Positions 51,951-59,906 of a DNA stretch of 64,000 nt are shown here, in pieces. A model generated the notes under the pieces. That model made no database searches, was not told the origin of the DNA, and saw nothing but the letters and a program-made list of their open reading frames with translations. The stretch comes from JABAYQ01 sp049890095 (GTDB taxonomy: Bacteria > Bacteroidota > Bacteroidia > Flavobacteriales > UBA7312). Every line of letters starts with the position of its first letter. Within the stretch, counting starts at the first letter, position 1. The translations under genes and the position numbers were made by a program. Where the stretch lies: contig JBMHCD010000009.1 of the NCBI GenBank assembly GCA_049890095.1, forward strand, positions 62,001 to 126,000, in the 5' to 3' direction.

Positions 51951-51980
51951 TCCACTTTTTACCACTTTTTACCACTTTTA
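51951..51980 (-). promoter_or_regulatory. MraZ-type operator: three 10-bp direct repeats
   Basis: On the minus strand the segment reads three tandem 10-mers, each with the core AAAAGTGG, starting 10 bp apart (plus-strand copies TCCACTTTTT, ACCACTTTTT and ACCACTTTTA). A 10-bp period with a GTGG/TGGG-type core is the known form of MraZ boxes (TGGGN at 10-bp spacing in E. coli, AAAGTG in mollicutes). It lies just upstream of mraZ and over the -33 position of the candidate promoter, as expected for autorepression. Confidence 0.75.
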
Positions 51981-52155
51981 TTTACGTTTGTAACACATGA
52001 AACAATTACACCCCCTAAATCAAGTATTTATGTAAAGTATCCATTTTTTATTATTATTTGATCTGTTACTAAAATTAGCTTTTGTTAATTTTTAAAAATT
52101 TGAATTTTCCGAAAATTTGTAAATACTATCCAGCTGTAAAGTTGTAAAATTTGCT

Positions 52156-52163
52156 TATCTTTG
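52156..52163 (+). promoter_or_regulatory. Predicted promoter -7 box of the alpha/beta hydrolase gene
   Basis: TATCTTTG, a full match to TAnnTTTG. It overlaps the TTG at 52161 that would otherwise be an upstream start, so translation should begin at the GTG at 52182, 18 nt after the box. The nearest TTG upstream (52142) is only 11 nt away. Confidence 0.5.
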
Positions 52164-52181
52164 GGGTCAAATTTTCAAAGT

Positions 52182-52946
52182 GTGAATCTAGAAACAACGA
52201 TCGAAAACGGATTCGAATTTATCGAAAGAGGAGAAGGTCCTACGGTTATTCTTCTTCACGGTTTAATGGGTGGTTTAGATAATTTCGAAGAATTAATTCT
52301 TGAATTACCTAAACATGGATATAAAGTTGTTGGTCCTTTGTTACCTTTATTCGAAAAACCACTTTTGAAAACTTCAATTAAACATTTTACACAATATATT
52401 CACGACTTTGTTCAATTCAAAGGGTATAAAGATCTCACATTAATTGGTAATTCTTTAGGCGGTCATATATCATTAGTTTTTTCAAAAAAATATCCTGAAT
52501 TAGTGAAACATCTTGTTTTAACAGGTTCTTCTGGTCTATACGAAAACTCTATGGGAGATTCTTTTCCTAGAAGAGGTGATTATGAATACATAAAAACTAA
52601 GACTGAAGAAGTGTTTTACGATCCAAAAATGGCTACAAAAAGCTTAGTCGATAAAGTTTTTGGTATAGCAAATAACAGAGATTCTGTTATTAGACTTTTG
52701 GCAATGGCTAAATCTGCTATTCGTCACAACATGAGTAAAGATATTCCAAAACTAAAATATCCCGTATGTCTCATTTGGGGAAAACAAGATGGGGTAACCC
52801 CTCCTCACGTTGCAGAAGAATTTCACAGTCTTTTTTCAAACTCTGAATTATTTTGGATTGATAAATGTGGTCATTCGCCAATGTGGGAGCATCCTAAACT
52901 TTTTACAGAAATCTTGTGTGCATGGCTTTCTAAACAAGCCAAATAA
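52182..52946 (+). CDS. Alpha/beta hydrolase
   Basis: A 254-residue alpha/beta-fold hydrolase of unknown substrate. It has the oxyanion-hole HGLMGG (about 28-33), the nucleophile elbow GNSLGG with catalytic serine (about 88-93), an acid in GKQDGVTPP (about 202-210) and the catalytic histidine in CGHSPMWEHP (about 231-240). I chose GTG at 52182 as the start because the TTG at 52161 lies in the predicted promoter. It precedes engB by 11 bp. An alpha/beta hydrolase next to engB and the gldB-gldC-nadE group is a known flavobacterial arrangement. Confidence 0.85.
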   Translation: MNLETTIENGFEFIERGEGPTVILLHGLMGGLDNFEELILELPKHGYKVVGPLLPLFEKPLLKTSIKHFTQYIHDFVQFKGYKDLTLIGNSLGGHISLVFSKKYPELVKHLVLTGSSGLYENSMGDSFPRRGDYEYIKTKTEEVFYDPKMATKSLVDKVFGIANNRDSVIRLLAMAKSAIRHNMSKDIPKLKYPVCLIWGKQDGVTPPHVAEEFHSLFSNSELFWIDKCGHSPMWEHPKLFTEILCAWLSKQAK

Positions 52947-52957
52947 AATTTTGCAAA

Positions 52958-53557
52958 ATGCAAATTAACAAAGCATCCTTTGTCATAAGCAATACGGATA
53001 TAAAAAAATGTCCTGAGCCTAAACTTCCTGAATATGCTTTTATAGGAAGATCCAATGTAGGAAAATCTTCTTTAATTAACTCGTTAACAAATAGAAAGAA
53101 CTTAGCAAAAACATCTGGGAAACCAGGAAAAACTCAATTAATTAATCACTTTTTAATTAATGAAAATTGGTTTTTAGTAGACTTGCCTGGTTATGGCTAT
53201 GCAAACGTTTCTAAAAAACAACGTTCTGAATTTGCAAAGTTTATTAAAGAATATCTTTTAAAAAGACAAAATTTAATGTGCTTATTCGTTTTGATAGACT
53301 GTAGACTAAGACCACAAAAAATAGACCTTGATTTTATGAGCTGGCTTGGAGAAAACCAAATTCCTTTCGTTGTCTGTTTTACCAAACTAGATAAATTGTC
53401 TAAACAAGCAACTGTCAAAAATATAGACGTTTATAAACAAGAATTAAAAAAGAATTGGGAAAGTCTACCCGAAATTTTTACTACCTCATCAACAAAAAAG
53501 ATCGGACAAAAGGAAATCCTAGATTTTATTAATAAAACAAATTTATTATTTCAATAA
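52958..53557 (+). CDS. engB: Ribosome biogenesis GTP-binding protein EngB (YsxC/YihA)
   Basis: EngB is an essential GTPase needed for 50S subunit assembly. The 199-residue protein has G1 GRSNVGKSS (about 28-36), the G2 region with threonines in KPGKTQLINHF (about 53-63), G3 DLPGYGYA (about 73-80), G4 TKLDK (about 140-144) and G5 TSSTKK. It follows the alpha/beta hydrolase by 11 bp and its 3' end overlaps the convergent gldC by 12 bp. Confidence 0.96.
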   Translation: MQINKASFVISNTDIKKCPEPKLPEYAFIGRSNVGKSSLINSLTNRKNLAKTSGKPGKTQLINHFLINENWFLVDLPGYGYANVSKKQRSEFAKFIKEYLLKRQNLMCLFVLIDCRLRPQKIDLDFMSWLGENQIPFVVCFTKLDKLSKQATVKNIDVYKQELKKNWESLPEIFTTSSTKKIGQKEILDFINKTNLLFQ

Positions 53558-53872
53558 TTTTTGAGAAAAATGATGGCAAAAGTCACGCAAGTCAGCTGCC
53601 ATTTTATCTTCACCTATTGCACGTTCTAATGTATCAGACATCGACAATAGTGTTTGATAAAAAAAATGTTTCATCTCATTAGCTTCCATTTCTTTAGTCC
53701 ACAAATCTATTTTAAGCGTTTCTTTACTTTTTAAATCCCAGAAAGATAAAAAAGCAGCCTTTGTTTCAGAAAGTTCTTGACCACCATCGCTTGCCTCCCA
53801 AAATAATTTTTCTGGCACATTATTTTCATCTAAGGATACTTTTACTACTATTTCTGACTGTTTATTTTTCAT
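53546..53872 (-). CDS. gldC: Gliding motility protein GldC
   Basis: GldC is a small soluble protein of unknown biochemistry that increases gliding in F. johnsoniae but is not essential there. The 108-residue product matches the family strongly: EIVVKVSLDENNVPEKLFWEASDGG at the start, LSFWDLKSKETLKIDLWTKEMEANEMKHFF in the middle and the LSMSDTLERAIGEDKMAADLRDFC block (about 75-98). It shares one base with gldB (53872), so the two are co-translated. Its end overlaps engB by 12 bp tail to tail. Confidence 0.92.
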   Translation of the reverse strand: MKNKQSEIVVKVSLDENNVPEKLFWEASDGGQELSETKAAFLSFWDLKSKETLKIDLWTKEMEANEMKHFFYQTLLSMSDTLERAIGEDKMAADLRDFCHHFSQKLLK

Positions 53873-54834
53873 TATGGTTTATATTTTGATTTTTGAAGAA
53901 TAAATTGAGCATCATTTATCATCATTAACTCATTAATCGAAATTTCTGGGTTATTACTCATAAAACGATCTACAATTTGCCATCCTACCCAATTAACTAG
54001 CTGACCAGGTGATTCGGACGGCATCCGTCCAGAGCTTGGTGAAGGATTAGTATATTTTAATATTTCAAACTGATCGTTAGTATAAAGTAATCCTTCACTA
54101 ATTAAAAATTTCCAAATGGAATATTCATTTTCAATACACCAGTCTAACTGATCTTTAGAATATCCCATAATAATATGACTATCCTTATTTGTCATTTGTT
54201 TCAAAACGTAATTAAGCTTACCATTATGAATAATTTGACTTAAAAAATTTCCTGAATAGCGGGTATATTCAGTCTCTAGCCACAATCGTAAAGCTAAAGT
54301 TGTCATATACTTTGGCTGAAATTTTTGATGCATATAAAACGGATATTTAAAAGCCCATTTTTCATAATATTTTTTACCCAAAAACATTTCTAGACTTATG
54401 GCTAGAACGCTATCTGTAACTACTATTGGATAATTTAACGCACTAAAAATAGTTACAATTTTAGGCACAATTTTATCAGGAAAAAATGTCTGATAATTTC
54501 CAAAACCAATACTCAATTCTTTTTTATAAATATCGAAATCAGAATATTGTTTTTGCATTTGGTTAATCAACTCAACAAAAGATCTTTCTGTTCGAATTTT
54601 TTTAAGAGAATCGTTAAAACTATTATTGTTAGGCAAGTTTAAAACTCCATTTGTGTAATCCAACCAAAAATCTCCATATAAACTATATAAACTATCCACA
54701 TCAAATAATTCATTTGAAGGATAAAATAATTCTTCTAAATGGTGAATAGACAAATCTAAATCGGAACTAGTATCATTTAATTTACAACCGTTAAAAACGA
54801 AAAAAATAACACTTATAAAAATCAAATTTTTCAC
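53872..54834 (-). CDS. gldB: Gliding motility lipoprotein GldB
   Basis: GldB is a lipoprotein required for gliding in F. johnsoniae. The 320-residue protein has a signal peptide with lipobox VFNGC (lipidated C17) and a long, mostly helical mature part. Features that recall GldB are the FYPSNELFDVDSLYSLYGDFW segment near the N-terminus, SIGFGNYQTFFPD (about 98-110), and NPSPSSGRMPSESPGQLVNWVGW near the C-terminus. It is followed by gldC and lies divergent to nadE, as in other gliding flavobacteria. A promoter at 54839-54869 sits 4 nt from its ATG. Confidence 0.88.
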   Translation of the reverse strand: MKNLIFISVIFFVFNGCKLNDTSSDLDLSIHHLEELFYPSNELFDVDSLYSLYGDFWLDYTNGVLNLPNNNSFNDSLKKIRTERSFVELINQMQKQYSDFDIYKKELSIGFGNYQTFFPDKIVPKIVTIFSALNYPIVVTDSVLAISLEMFLGKKYYEKWAFKYPFYMHQKFQPKYMTTLALRLWLETEYTRYSGNFLSQIIHNGKLNYVLKQMTNKDSHIIMGYSKDQLDWCIENEYSIWKFLISEGLLYTNDQFEILKYTNPSPSSGRMPSESPGQLVNWVGWQIVDRFMSNNPEISINELMMINDAQFILQKSKYKP

Positions 54835-54838
54835 AATA

Positions 54839-54869
54839 CAAATTTAAGCTTTTATTAACTTTGTATCAA
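54839..54869 (-). promoter_or_regulatory. Predicted gldB promoter, leaderless
   Basis: On the minus strand TTG at 54869-54867, a 20-nt spacer and TAAATTTG at 54846-54839 fit the Bacteroidota consensus in both boxes. Only 4 nt separate the -7 box from the gldB ATG at 54834. It overlaps the nadE promoter. Confidence 0.6.
54856..54863 (+). promoter_or_regulatory. Predicted nadE promoter -7 box
   Basis: TAACTTTG (matches TAnnTTTG), 7 nt before the nadE ATG at 54871, implying a very short leader. It lies within the span of the opposite gldB promoter. No -33 TTG is seen at normal spacing. Confidence 0.45.
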
Positions 54870-54870
54870 T

Positions 54871-55650
54871 ATGAAAAATGAACTTATAATTGAATACATT
54901 AAAAACTGGATGTTTGATTATGCAACTAATTCTAACTCAAACGGATTTGTTATTGGCATTTCTGGCGGAATCGATTCTGCATTAACTTCTACTCTAGCAG
55001 CAAAAACCGGACTTCATGTTCTTTGCGTGGAAATGCCCATACATCAAAATTCAAACCAAATTAATAGAGCCAAAGAACATATAAATTGGCTTAAAAAAAA
55101 TTACAGTAATGTTCATTCAACTGAAATTGACCTAACTAAACTCTATGATCAATTCAAGAATAGTTTTGATAAAACTAATACAACAAAAAACTACGAAATC
55201 TCACTAGTAAATTCAAGAGCACGATTGAGAATGACAACACTCTATTTTTTAGCTCAATCTCACGGGCTTTTAGTTGCAGGTACAGGAAATAAAGTTGAAG
55301 ACTTTGGAATTGGTTTTTATACGAAGTATGGAGATGGTGGTGTTGATTTAAGTCCAATAGCAGACCTTCTAAAAACCGAAGTATACGAACTATGCAAAAC
55401 ACTTGGAGTTTCAGAATCAATAATTAAAGCTGCTCCTACGGATGGCTTATGGGGCGACGATAGAACAGATGAAGATCAAATAGGTGCTACATATCCAGAG
55501 TTAGAATGGGCAATGAATTACAAAGAAGACGGAAAAAACCTAAATTCGAGGCAAAAAGAAATCTTAGATATCTACAAGAAATTCAATACTAGTAACAAAC
55601 ATAAAATGATCCCAATACCTGTTTGTTACATTCCTAAAAAGTTATCTTAA
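54871..55650 (+). CDS. nadE: NAD(+) synthetase, ammonia-dependent
   Basis: NadE amidates nicotinic acid adenine dinucleotide to NAD, using ATP and ammonia. The 259-residue protein is the short type without an N-terminal glutaminase domain. It has the ATP-pyrophosphatase P-loop SGGIDSAL (about 31-38), the GTGNKVEDFGIGFYTKYGDGGVDL segment (about 137-160) and the C-terminal DGLWGDDRTDEDQIG region (about 190-204). It is divergent from gldB and overlaps the convergent korB by 4 bp. The kynurenine genes in this window can feed quinolinate-based NAD synthesis. Confidence 0.95.
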   Translation: MKNELIIEYIKNWMFDYATNSNSNGFVIGISGGIDSALTSTLAAKTGLHVLCVEMPIHQNSNQINRAKEHINWLKKNYSNVHSTEIDLTKLYDQFKNSFDKTNTTKNYEISLVNSRARLRMTTLYFLAQSHGLLVAGTGNKVEDFGIGFYTKYGDGGVDLSPIADLLKTEVYELCKTLGVSESIIKAAPTDGLWGDDRTDEDQIGATYPELEWAMNYKEDGKNLNSRQKEILDIYKKFNTSNKHKMIPIPVCYIPKKLS

Positions 55651-56651
55651 TCAATAGTCCAACTATTGTTGCCACTTAATAAGTTATTTAAATTTCCTTT
55701 TCCTTTATTTTCAATAGATTCTTGAATCTGACCATTTAAAGCATCCTCATAACATTCTCTTTGTTCGCTGTAAAAAACACCAAATGGTCTAGGTAACTCA
55801 TTGTCAAAAAACCGGCTTAATAAATTAGCTTTTACCTGATCTCTTTCATCATGAACCCACAAGTCATCTTTTGAGTATTCATCAAGAGAAACGATCTTAG
55901 GTTTAAATCCATCAAGAATAATACCTTTTTGGCTATTCTCTCCAAATATTAACGGCTCACCGTGAGTTAAAAAAAGTGTTTGATTTGGTTTTGTTTTTTT
56001 GTCTGTCATTCCAAAAAAAGCACCATCGTTAAATACATTACAATTTTGATATATCTCTAACATGGAAGTACCCTTATGATCATTAGATCTTTTTAACATT
56101 TCTCTCATGTGCTTAGGATCTCTATCCATTGTTCGGGCAACAAAAGTTGCATCTGCCCCTAAACAAAGAGCAAGAGGATTAAATGGATGATCTATAGACC
56201 CCATAGGGGTAGATTTTGTTTTTTTACCTTGTTCAGAAGTTGGAGAATACTGACCTTTTGTTAAACCATAAATCTGATTGTTAAACAATAAAATATTCGT
56301 ATCAAAATTTCTTCTTAACAAATGAATTAAGTGATTACCGCCAATCGACAATGAATCTCCATCACCAGTAATTATCCATACGCTTAAATCTGGTCTAGAG
56401 GCTTTAAGTCCACTTGCAATTGCTGTCGCTCTCCCATGAATCGAATGCATTCCATAAGTATTCATATAATATGGAAATCTAGAGGAGCAACCTATACCTG
56501 AAATAAAGACTATATCTTCTTTTGGAACATCTATTTCTGGCATTACCGACTGCACTTGCTTAAGAATAGAATAATCTCCGCAGCCAGGACACCATCTTAC
56601 CTCTTGATCTGTAGTAAAATCTTTTGCAGTATATTGTAAATTATTGGCCAT
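55647..56651 (-). CDS. korB: 2-oxoacid:ferredoxin oxidoreductase, beta subunit
   Basis: The beta subunit binds thiamine pyrophosphate and one [4Fe-4S] cluster, and oxidises a 2-oxoacid (2-oxoglutarate most likely) to an acyl-CoA while reducing ferredoxin. The 334-residue protein has CPGCGD at 21-26 (cluster ligands C21 and C24), C55 in GIGCSSR and a further cysteine in IYQNCNVF, plus the thiamine-binding GDGDS (96-100) with N125. It overlaps korA by 11 bp and nadE by 4 bp. KorB for 2-oxoglutarate is inferred from common use in this phylum. Confidence 0.88.
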   Translation of the reverse strand: MANNLQYTAKDFTTDQEVRWCPGCGDYSILKQVQSVMPEIDVPKEDIVFISGIGCSSRFPYYMNTYGMHSIHGRATAIASGLKASRPDLSVWIITGDGDSLSIGGNHLIHLLRRNFDTNILLFNNQIYGLTKGQYSPTSEQGKKTKSTPMGSIDHPFNPLALCLGADATFVARTMDRDPKHMREMLKRSNDHKGTSMLEIYQNCNVFNDGAFFGMTDKKTKPNQTLFLTHGEPLIFGENSQKGIILDGFKPKIVSLDEYSKDDLWVHDERDQVKANLLSRFFDNELPRPFGVFYSEQRECYEDALNGQIQESIENKGKGNLNNLLSGNNSWTID

Positions 56652-58476
56652 CGACTATTTCAATTATTTTATTTTTAATTTCACGTGCTTCAAAAGGAAT
56701 TCCCTTTATCTTGTTAAATGCGATAGCATCAACAGCAAACTGATCTCTAATCAATTTTATTAATTGTCCATTATTTATTTCAGGAATAAGTATTGTATCA
56801 TAATTAGAAATCAACTCATTTAAATTAGAAGGAAAAGGATGAATATATTTTAAGTGTGCATGAGCTACAGAATAATGTTGAGCTAATAAATCTTTCATCG
56901 CTGTTTTAATAGCTCCATAAGTTGATCCCCATCCTAGAACTAATACATCAGCCTTTTCTTTTCCAGAATCAAGTTCTTGTTTAGGAATAGTTTCGGCTAT
57001 TAACTCTACTTTTCTAGCTCTAATTTTAATCATTTTTTCATGATTATCCGAATCGTATGAAACATTACCGGTAACATCTTCTTTCTCTAATCCACCTATT
57101 CGATGTTCCTTTCCTTTGGTTCCAGGTGTGACCCATTGTCTTACTAATTTTTCATCTCTCAAATAAGGCAAGTATTCGTCTGCTAAATCTTTATTCGGGA
57201 CCTTAATTTTATTAAGATCTTTAGTAGAAGGGAACATCCATGGCTCGGCGCCATTAGCAATATAACCATCAGACAAATAAAAAACTGGGGTCATATGTTC
57301 AATAGCTATTCTACATGCTTCTAAAATAGTTTCAAAACAATCAGATGGTGAATTAGGAGCAATAACTGGAATTGGTGCCTCACCATTTCTTCCATACATT
57401 GCTTGTAATAAATCCGCTTGCTCAGTTTTAGTAGGCAATCCTGTAGAAGGACCACCTCTCTGCACATTTATTATCACAAGTGGTAACTCAAGCATAAAAG
57501 CTAACCCAATTGCTTCCCCTTTTAATGCAACTCCTGGTCCTGAAGTTGCTGTAACTCCTAAAGATCCTCCAAATGAAGCGCCTATTGATGCACTTACAGC
57601 AGCAATTTCATCCTCCGCTTGAAATGATTTCACACCAAAATTTTTGTGCTTTGATAACTCGTGTAATATATCAGATGCTGGAGTAATTGGATAACTTCCA
57701 TAAAATAAATCTAAACCTGAAAGTTCACTTGCAGCAATCAATCCAATTGCTGTCGCCTGATTACCCATTATATTTCTATATACACCAGGCTTCATTTTAG
57801 CAGGCTTCACCTCAAATCTACTACTCGAAATTTCACAAGTATTTGCAAAGTTATAACCAGCCTTTAGTACTTTTGTATTAGCCTCTAAAACATCCATTTT
57901 GTGACCAAACTTTTCATTCAAAAAAGAAATAGTGTGATCTAGAGAACGATTATACATCCAATAAATAAAGCCCAAAACGAACATGTTCTTACATCGGTCT
58001 TTTTCTTTCATCCCAATTGAGATATCCGACAAACATTCTCTTGTTAACTTGGTAACATTCATATCGATTACTCTAAAGTCTGAAAGCGAATTATCAGACA
58101 AAGGATTTTGATCTTCCTCAAATCCTGCTAATCTTAAATTTCGTTTATCAAAACCATCAAGGTTAAGAATAATTGTTCCTTGTTTTTTTAATCGTTTAAT
58201 ATTTGCTTTTAAAGCTGCAACATTCATTACTACTAAAACGTCGCATTCATCGCCAGGAGTAAAAATTTCAGTACTTCCAAACGATATTTGAAAACCTGAA
58301 ACACCAGCAAGTGTTCCTTGTGGAGCTCTTATTTCTGCAGGAAAATCTGGGAATGTGCTTAAATCATTTCCGTAGAGAGCAGTTGTATTTGTAAATTGAG
58401 AGCCTGTAAGTTGAATTCCATCACCAGAATCACCGGCAAAAAATATGACAACTTTTTCTAATATTTTTTTCGTCAT
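56641..58476 (-). CDS. korA: 2-oxoacid:ferredoxin oxidoreductase, fused gamma-alpha subunit
   Basis: The larger subunit of the same enzyme. The 611-residue protein is a fusion of a gamma domain (about 1-190, with the FAGDSGDGIQLTG start) and an alpha (pyrimidine-binding) domain (about 220-611, with YPITPASDILHEL and TSGPGVALKGEAIGLA). It follows the nifU-like gene with no gap and overlaps korB by 11 bp. The electron acceptor is expected to be ferredoxin. Substrate specificity (2-oxoglutarate versus pyruvate) is inferred, not shown. Confidence 0.88.
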   Translation of the reverse strand: MTKKILEKVVIFFAGDSGDGIQLTGSQFTNTTALYGNDLSTFPDFPAEIRAPQGTLAGVSGFQISFGSTEIFTPGDECDVLVVMNVAALKANIKRLKKQGTIILNLDGFDKRNLRLAGFEEDQNPLSDNSLSDFRVIDMNVTKLTRECLSDISIGMKEKDRCKNMFVLGFIYWMYNRSLDHTISFLNEKFGHKMDVLEANTKVLKAGYNFANTCEISSSRFEVKPAKMKPGVYRNIMGNQATAIGLIAASELSGLDLFYGSYPITPASDILHELSKHKNFGVKSFQAEDEIAAVSASIGASFGGSLGVTATSGPGVALKGEAIGLAFMLELPLVIINVQRGGPSTGLPTKTEQADLLQAMYGRNGEAPIPVIAPNSPSDCFETILEACRIAIEHMTPVFYLSDGYIANGAEPWMFPSTKDLNKIKVPNKDLADEYLPYLRDEKLVRQWVTPGTKGKEHRIGGLEKEDVTGNVSYDSDNHEKMIKIRARKVELIAETIPKQELDSGKEKADVLVLGWGSTYGAIKTAMKDLLAQHYSVAHAHLKYIHPFPSNLNELISNYDTILIPEINNGQLIKLIRDQFAVDAIAFNKIKGIPFEAREIKNKIIEIVDGQ

Positions 58477-58737
58477 TTAATTGTCAAGTTTATCAACATC
58501 TACTACTTCTTTTACCTGAGGTAGTACTTTCTTTACCGCCTGCTCAACACCTGCTTTTAATGTCATAGTACTAACTTGACAATCACCACAAGCTCCTAAT
58601 AGCTTAACCTTAACAATAAAGTCGTCTGAAATTTCAATTAATCTAATGTCACCCCCATCTGACTCTAGATACGGTCGAATTTGATCTAGGGCTTCTTCAA
58701 CCTTTTTAATAATTGTTTTATCTGTAATAATTCCCAT
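58477..58737 (-). CDS. NifU C-terminal domain Fe-S carrier protein
   Basis: An 86-residue protein equal to the C-terminal (Nfu) domain of NifU, which carries [4Fe-4S] or [2Fe-2S] clusters to target enzymes. It has the paired cysteines C-x2-C in GACGDCQVSTMT (about 53-64) that bind the cluster between two monomers and the preceding ESDGGDIRLIEI (about 25-36). It lies between mrp (4-bp gap) and korA (no gap), directly before an Fe-S enzyme. Full-length NifU and an NfuA-type scaffold domain are absent here. Confidence 0.9.
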   Translation of the reverse strand: MGIITDKTIIKKVEEALDQIRPYLESDGGDIRLIEISDDFIVKVKLLGACGDCQVSTMTLKAGVEQAVKKVLPQVKEVVDVDKLDN

Positions 58738-58741
58738 TTTT

Positions 58742-59866
58742 TTACTTTGTTGAACAACCTTTCATAGTTATTATTTCGACTTTTTTTGTTGGCTCTAATT
58801 TATTTCTTTCGTTCATCGCTAACACAATATTATCAGCTAAATCTACAAAACAATTTGCTATATCTGTAGCTCCTTGTAATACTGCAGGTCGACCCACATC
58901 AGAGGCTTCTCTTACACTTTGTACTAATGGAATTTCTGCCAACAAAGGTACATTCAACTTCTGAGCTAAATCTTTAGCCCCACCTTTTCCGAAAATATAA
59001 TATTTATTTTCAGGTAATTCCTCAGGAGTAAAGTAGGACATATTCTCAACAATACCCAAAACAGGTACATTTATTGCTTCCATCTTAAACATAGCGACTC
59101 CCTTTTTAGCATCTGCTAATGCAATATTTTGAGGAGTACTTACCACAATAGCTGCAGATACTGGTATAGCTTGAACTAATGATAAATGTATATCTCCTGT
59201 TCCGGGAGGTAAATCAACTAATAAAAAATCTAATTCACCCCAATCAGCATCCCACAACATTTGATTTAATGCTTTTGACGCCATTGCACCTCTCCAAGCT
59301 ACAGCTTGATTGTCATCAGTAAAAAAACCTATTGACAATAATTTTACGCCATAACTTTGAACTGGTATTATTTTACGTTTACCATCAACTTCTTTTCCTT
59401 GAGGTTTAGCTTTAGCGACATCAAACATAATTGGCATGGATGGTCCATAAATATCGGCATCAACTAATCCAACCTTGTAACCTTTATCTGAAAGAGCTAC
59501 TGCTATATTTGCAGTTATAGTAGATTTACCAACCCCTCCTTTTCCAGAAGAAATTGCAATAATATTTTTTACACCAGGAATTTCATTACCCCTAATTATA
59601 TTAGAATTCTTATCTGGAGTATTTACTGTAAAATTAACTTTTATATCAGCCTTTTCATAAACATGTTTATGAATAGCTTTCAAACAGTCTACCTCAATTT
59701 TTTTCTTGTATTGTAAAGTTGGGTTCGTAATTTCAATATCAAGAACAACTTCTGTCCCAAAAATTTGAACATTTTTTATCAGATTGGACGAAACCAAAGT
59801 TCCGCCACCTCCAGGAAGTGTAAAAGTTGATAATGCGTCTAAGATTTGTTGTTTTGATATTTTCAT
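58742..59866 (-). CDS. Mrp/Nbp35 family Fe-S carrier ATPase
   Basis: A P-loop ATPase of the Mrp (ApbC) family, which carries Fe-S clusters. The 374-residue protein has an N-terminal MIP18/DUF59-like domain (about 1-90), the deviant Walker A GKGGVGKST (about 106-114), D-x-D-I-YGPS-type segment (about 133-142) and LPPGTGD (about 214-220). The CxxC that usually binds the shared cluster in the ApbC group (VENMSYF-x-x-x-C) is not conserved here, as in many Bacteroidota. I start at the ATG 59864-59866, supported by a promoter box 6 nt upstream; a longer reading to 59899 adds 11 residues. A 4-bp gap to nifU. Confidence 0.88.
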   Translation of the reverse strand: MKISKQQILDALSTFTLPGGGGTLVSSNLIKNVQIFGTEVVLDIEITNPTLQYKKKIEVDCLKAIHKHVYEKADIKVNFTVNTPDKNSNIIRGNEIPGVKNIIAISSGKGGVGKSTITANIAVALSDKGYKVGLVDADIYGPSMPIMFDVAKAKPQGKEVDGKRKIIPVQSYGVKLLSIGFFTDDNQAVAWRGAMASKALNQMLWDADWGELDFLLVDLPPGTGDIHLSLVQAIPVSAAIVVSTPQNIALADAKKGVAMFKMEAINVPVLGIVENMSYFTPEELPENKYYIFGKGGAKDLAQKLNVPLLAEIPLVQSVREASDVGRPAVLQGATDIANCFVDLADNIVLAMNERNKLEPTKKVEIITMKGCSTK

Positions 59867-59872
59867 AGGTTG

Positions 59873-59880
59873 CAAAGATA
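59873..59880 (-). promoter_or_regulatory. Predicted mrp promoter -7 box, leaderless
   Basis: The minus strand reads TATCTTTG (matches TAnnTTTG), 6 nt before the mrp ATG at 59866. A TTG at 59899-59897 is 16 nt upstream, somewhat close. It supports both an internal transcript start and the chosen mrp start codon. Confidence 0.5.
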
Positions 59881-59906
59881 AAGATTTCCTTATTATCAAT
59901 TAGATA

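Noticed and set aside
51951..51980. Tandem repeat as a CRISPR or microsatellite
   Set aside because: Three 10-bp units without spacers; the position and core fit an MraZ operator instead.
52161..52181. TTG start seven codons upstream of the alpha/beta hydrolase start
   Set aside because: The TTG is part of the -7 promoter box TATCTTTG, so the transcript would start after it.
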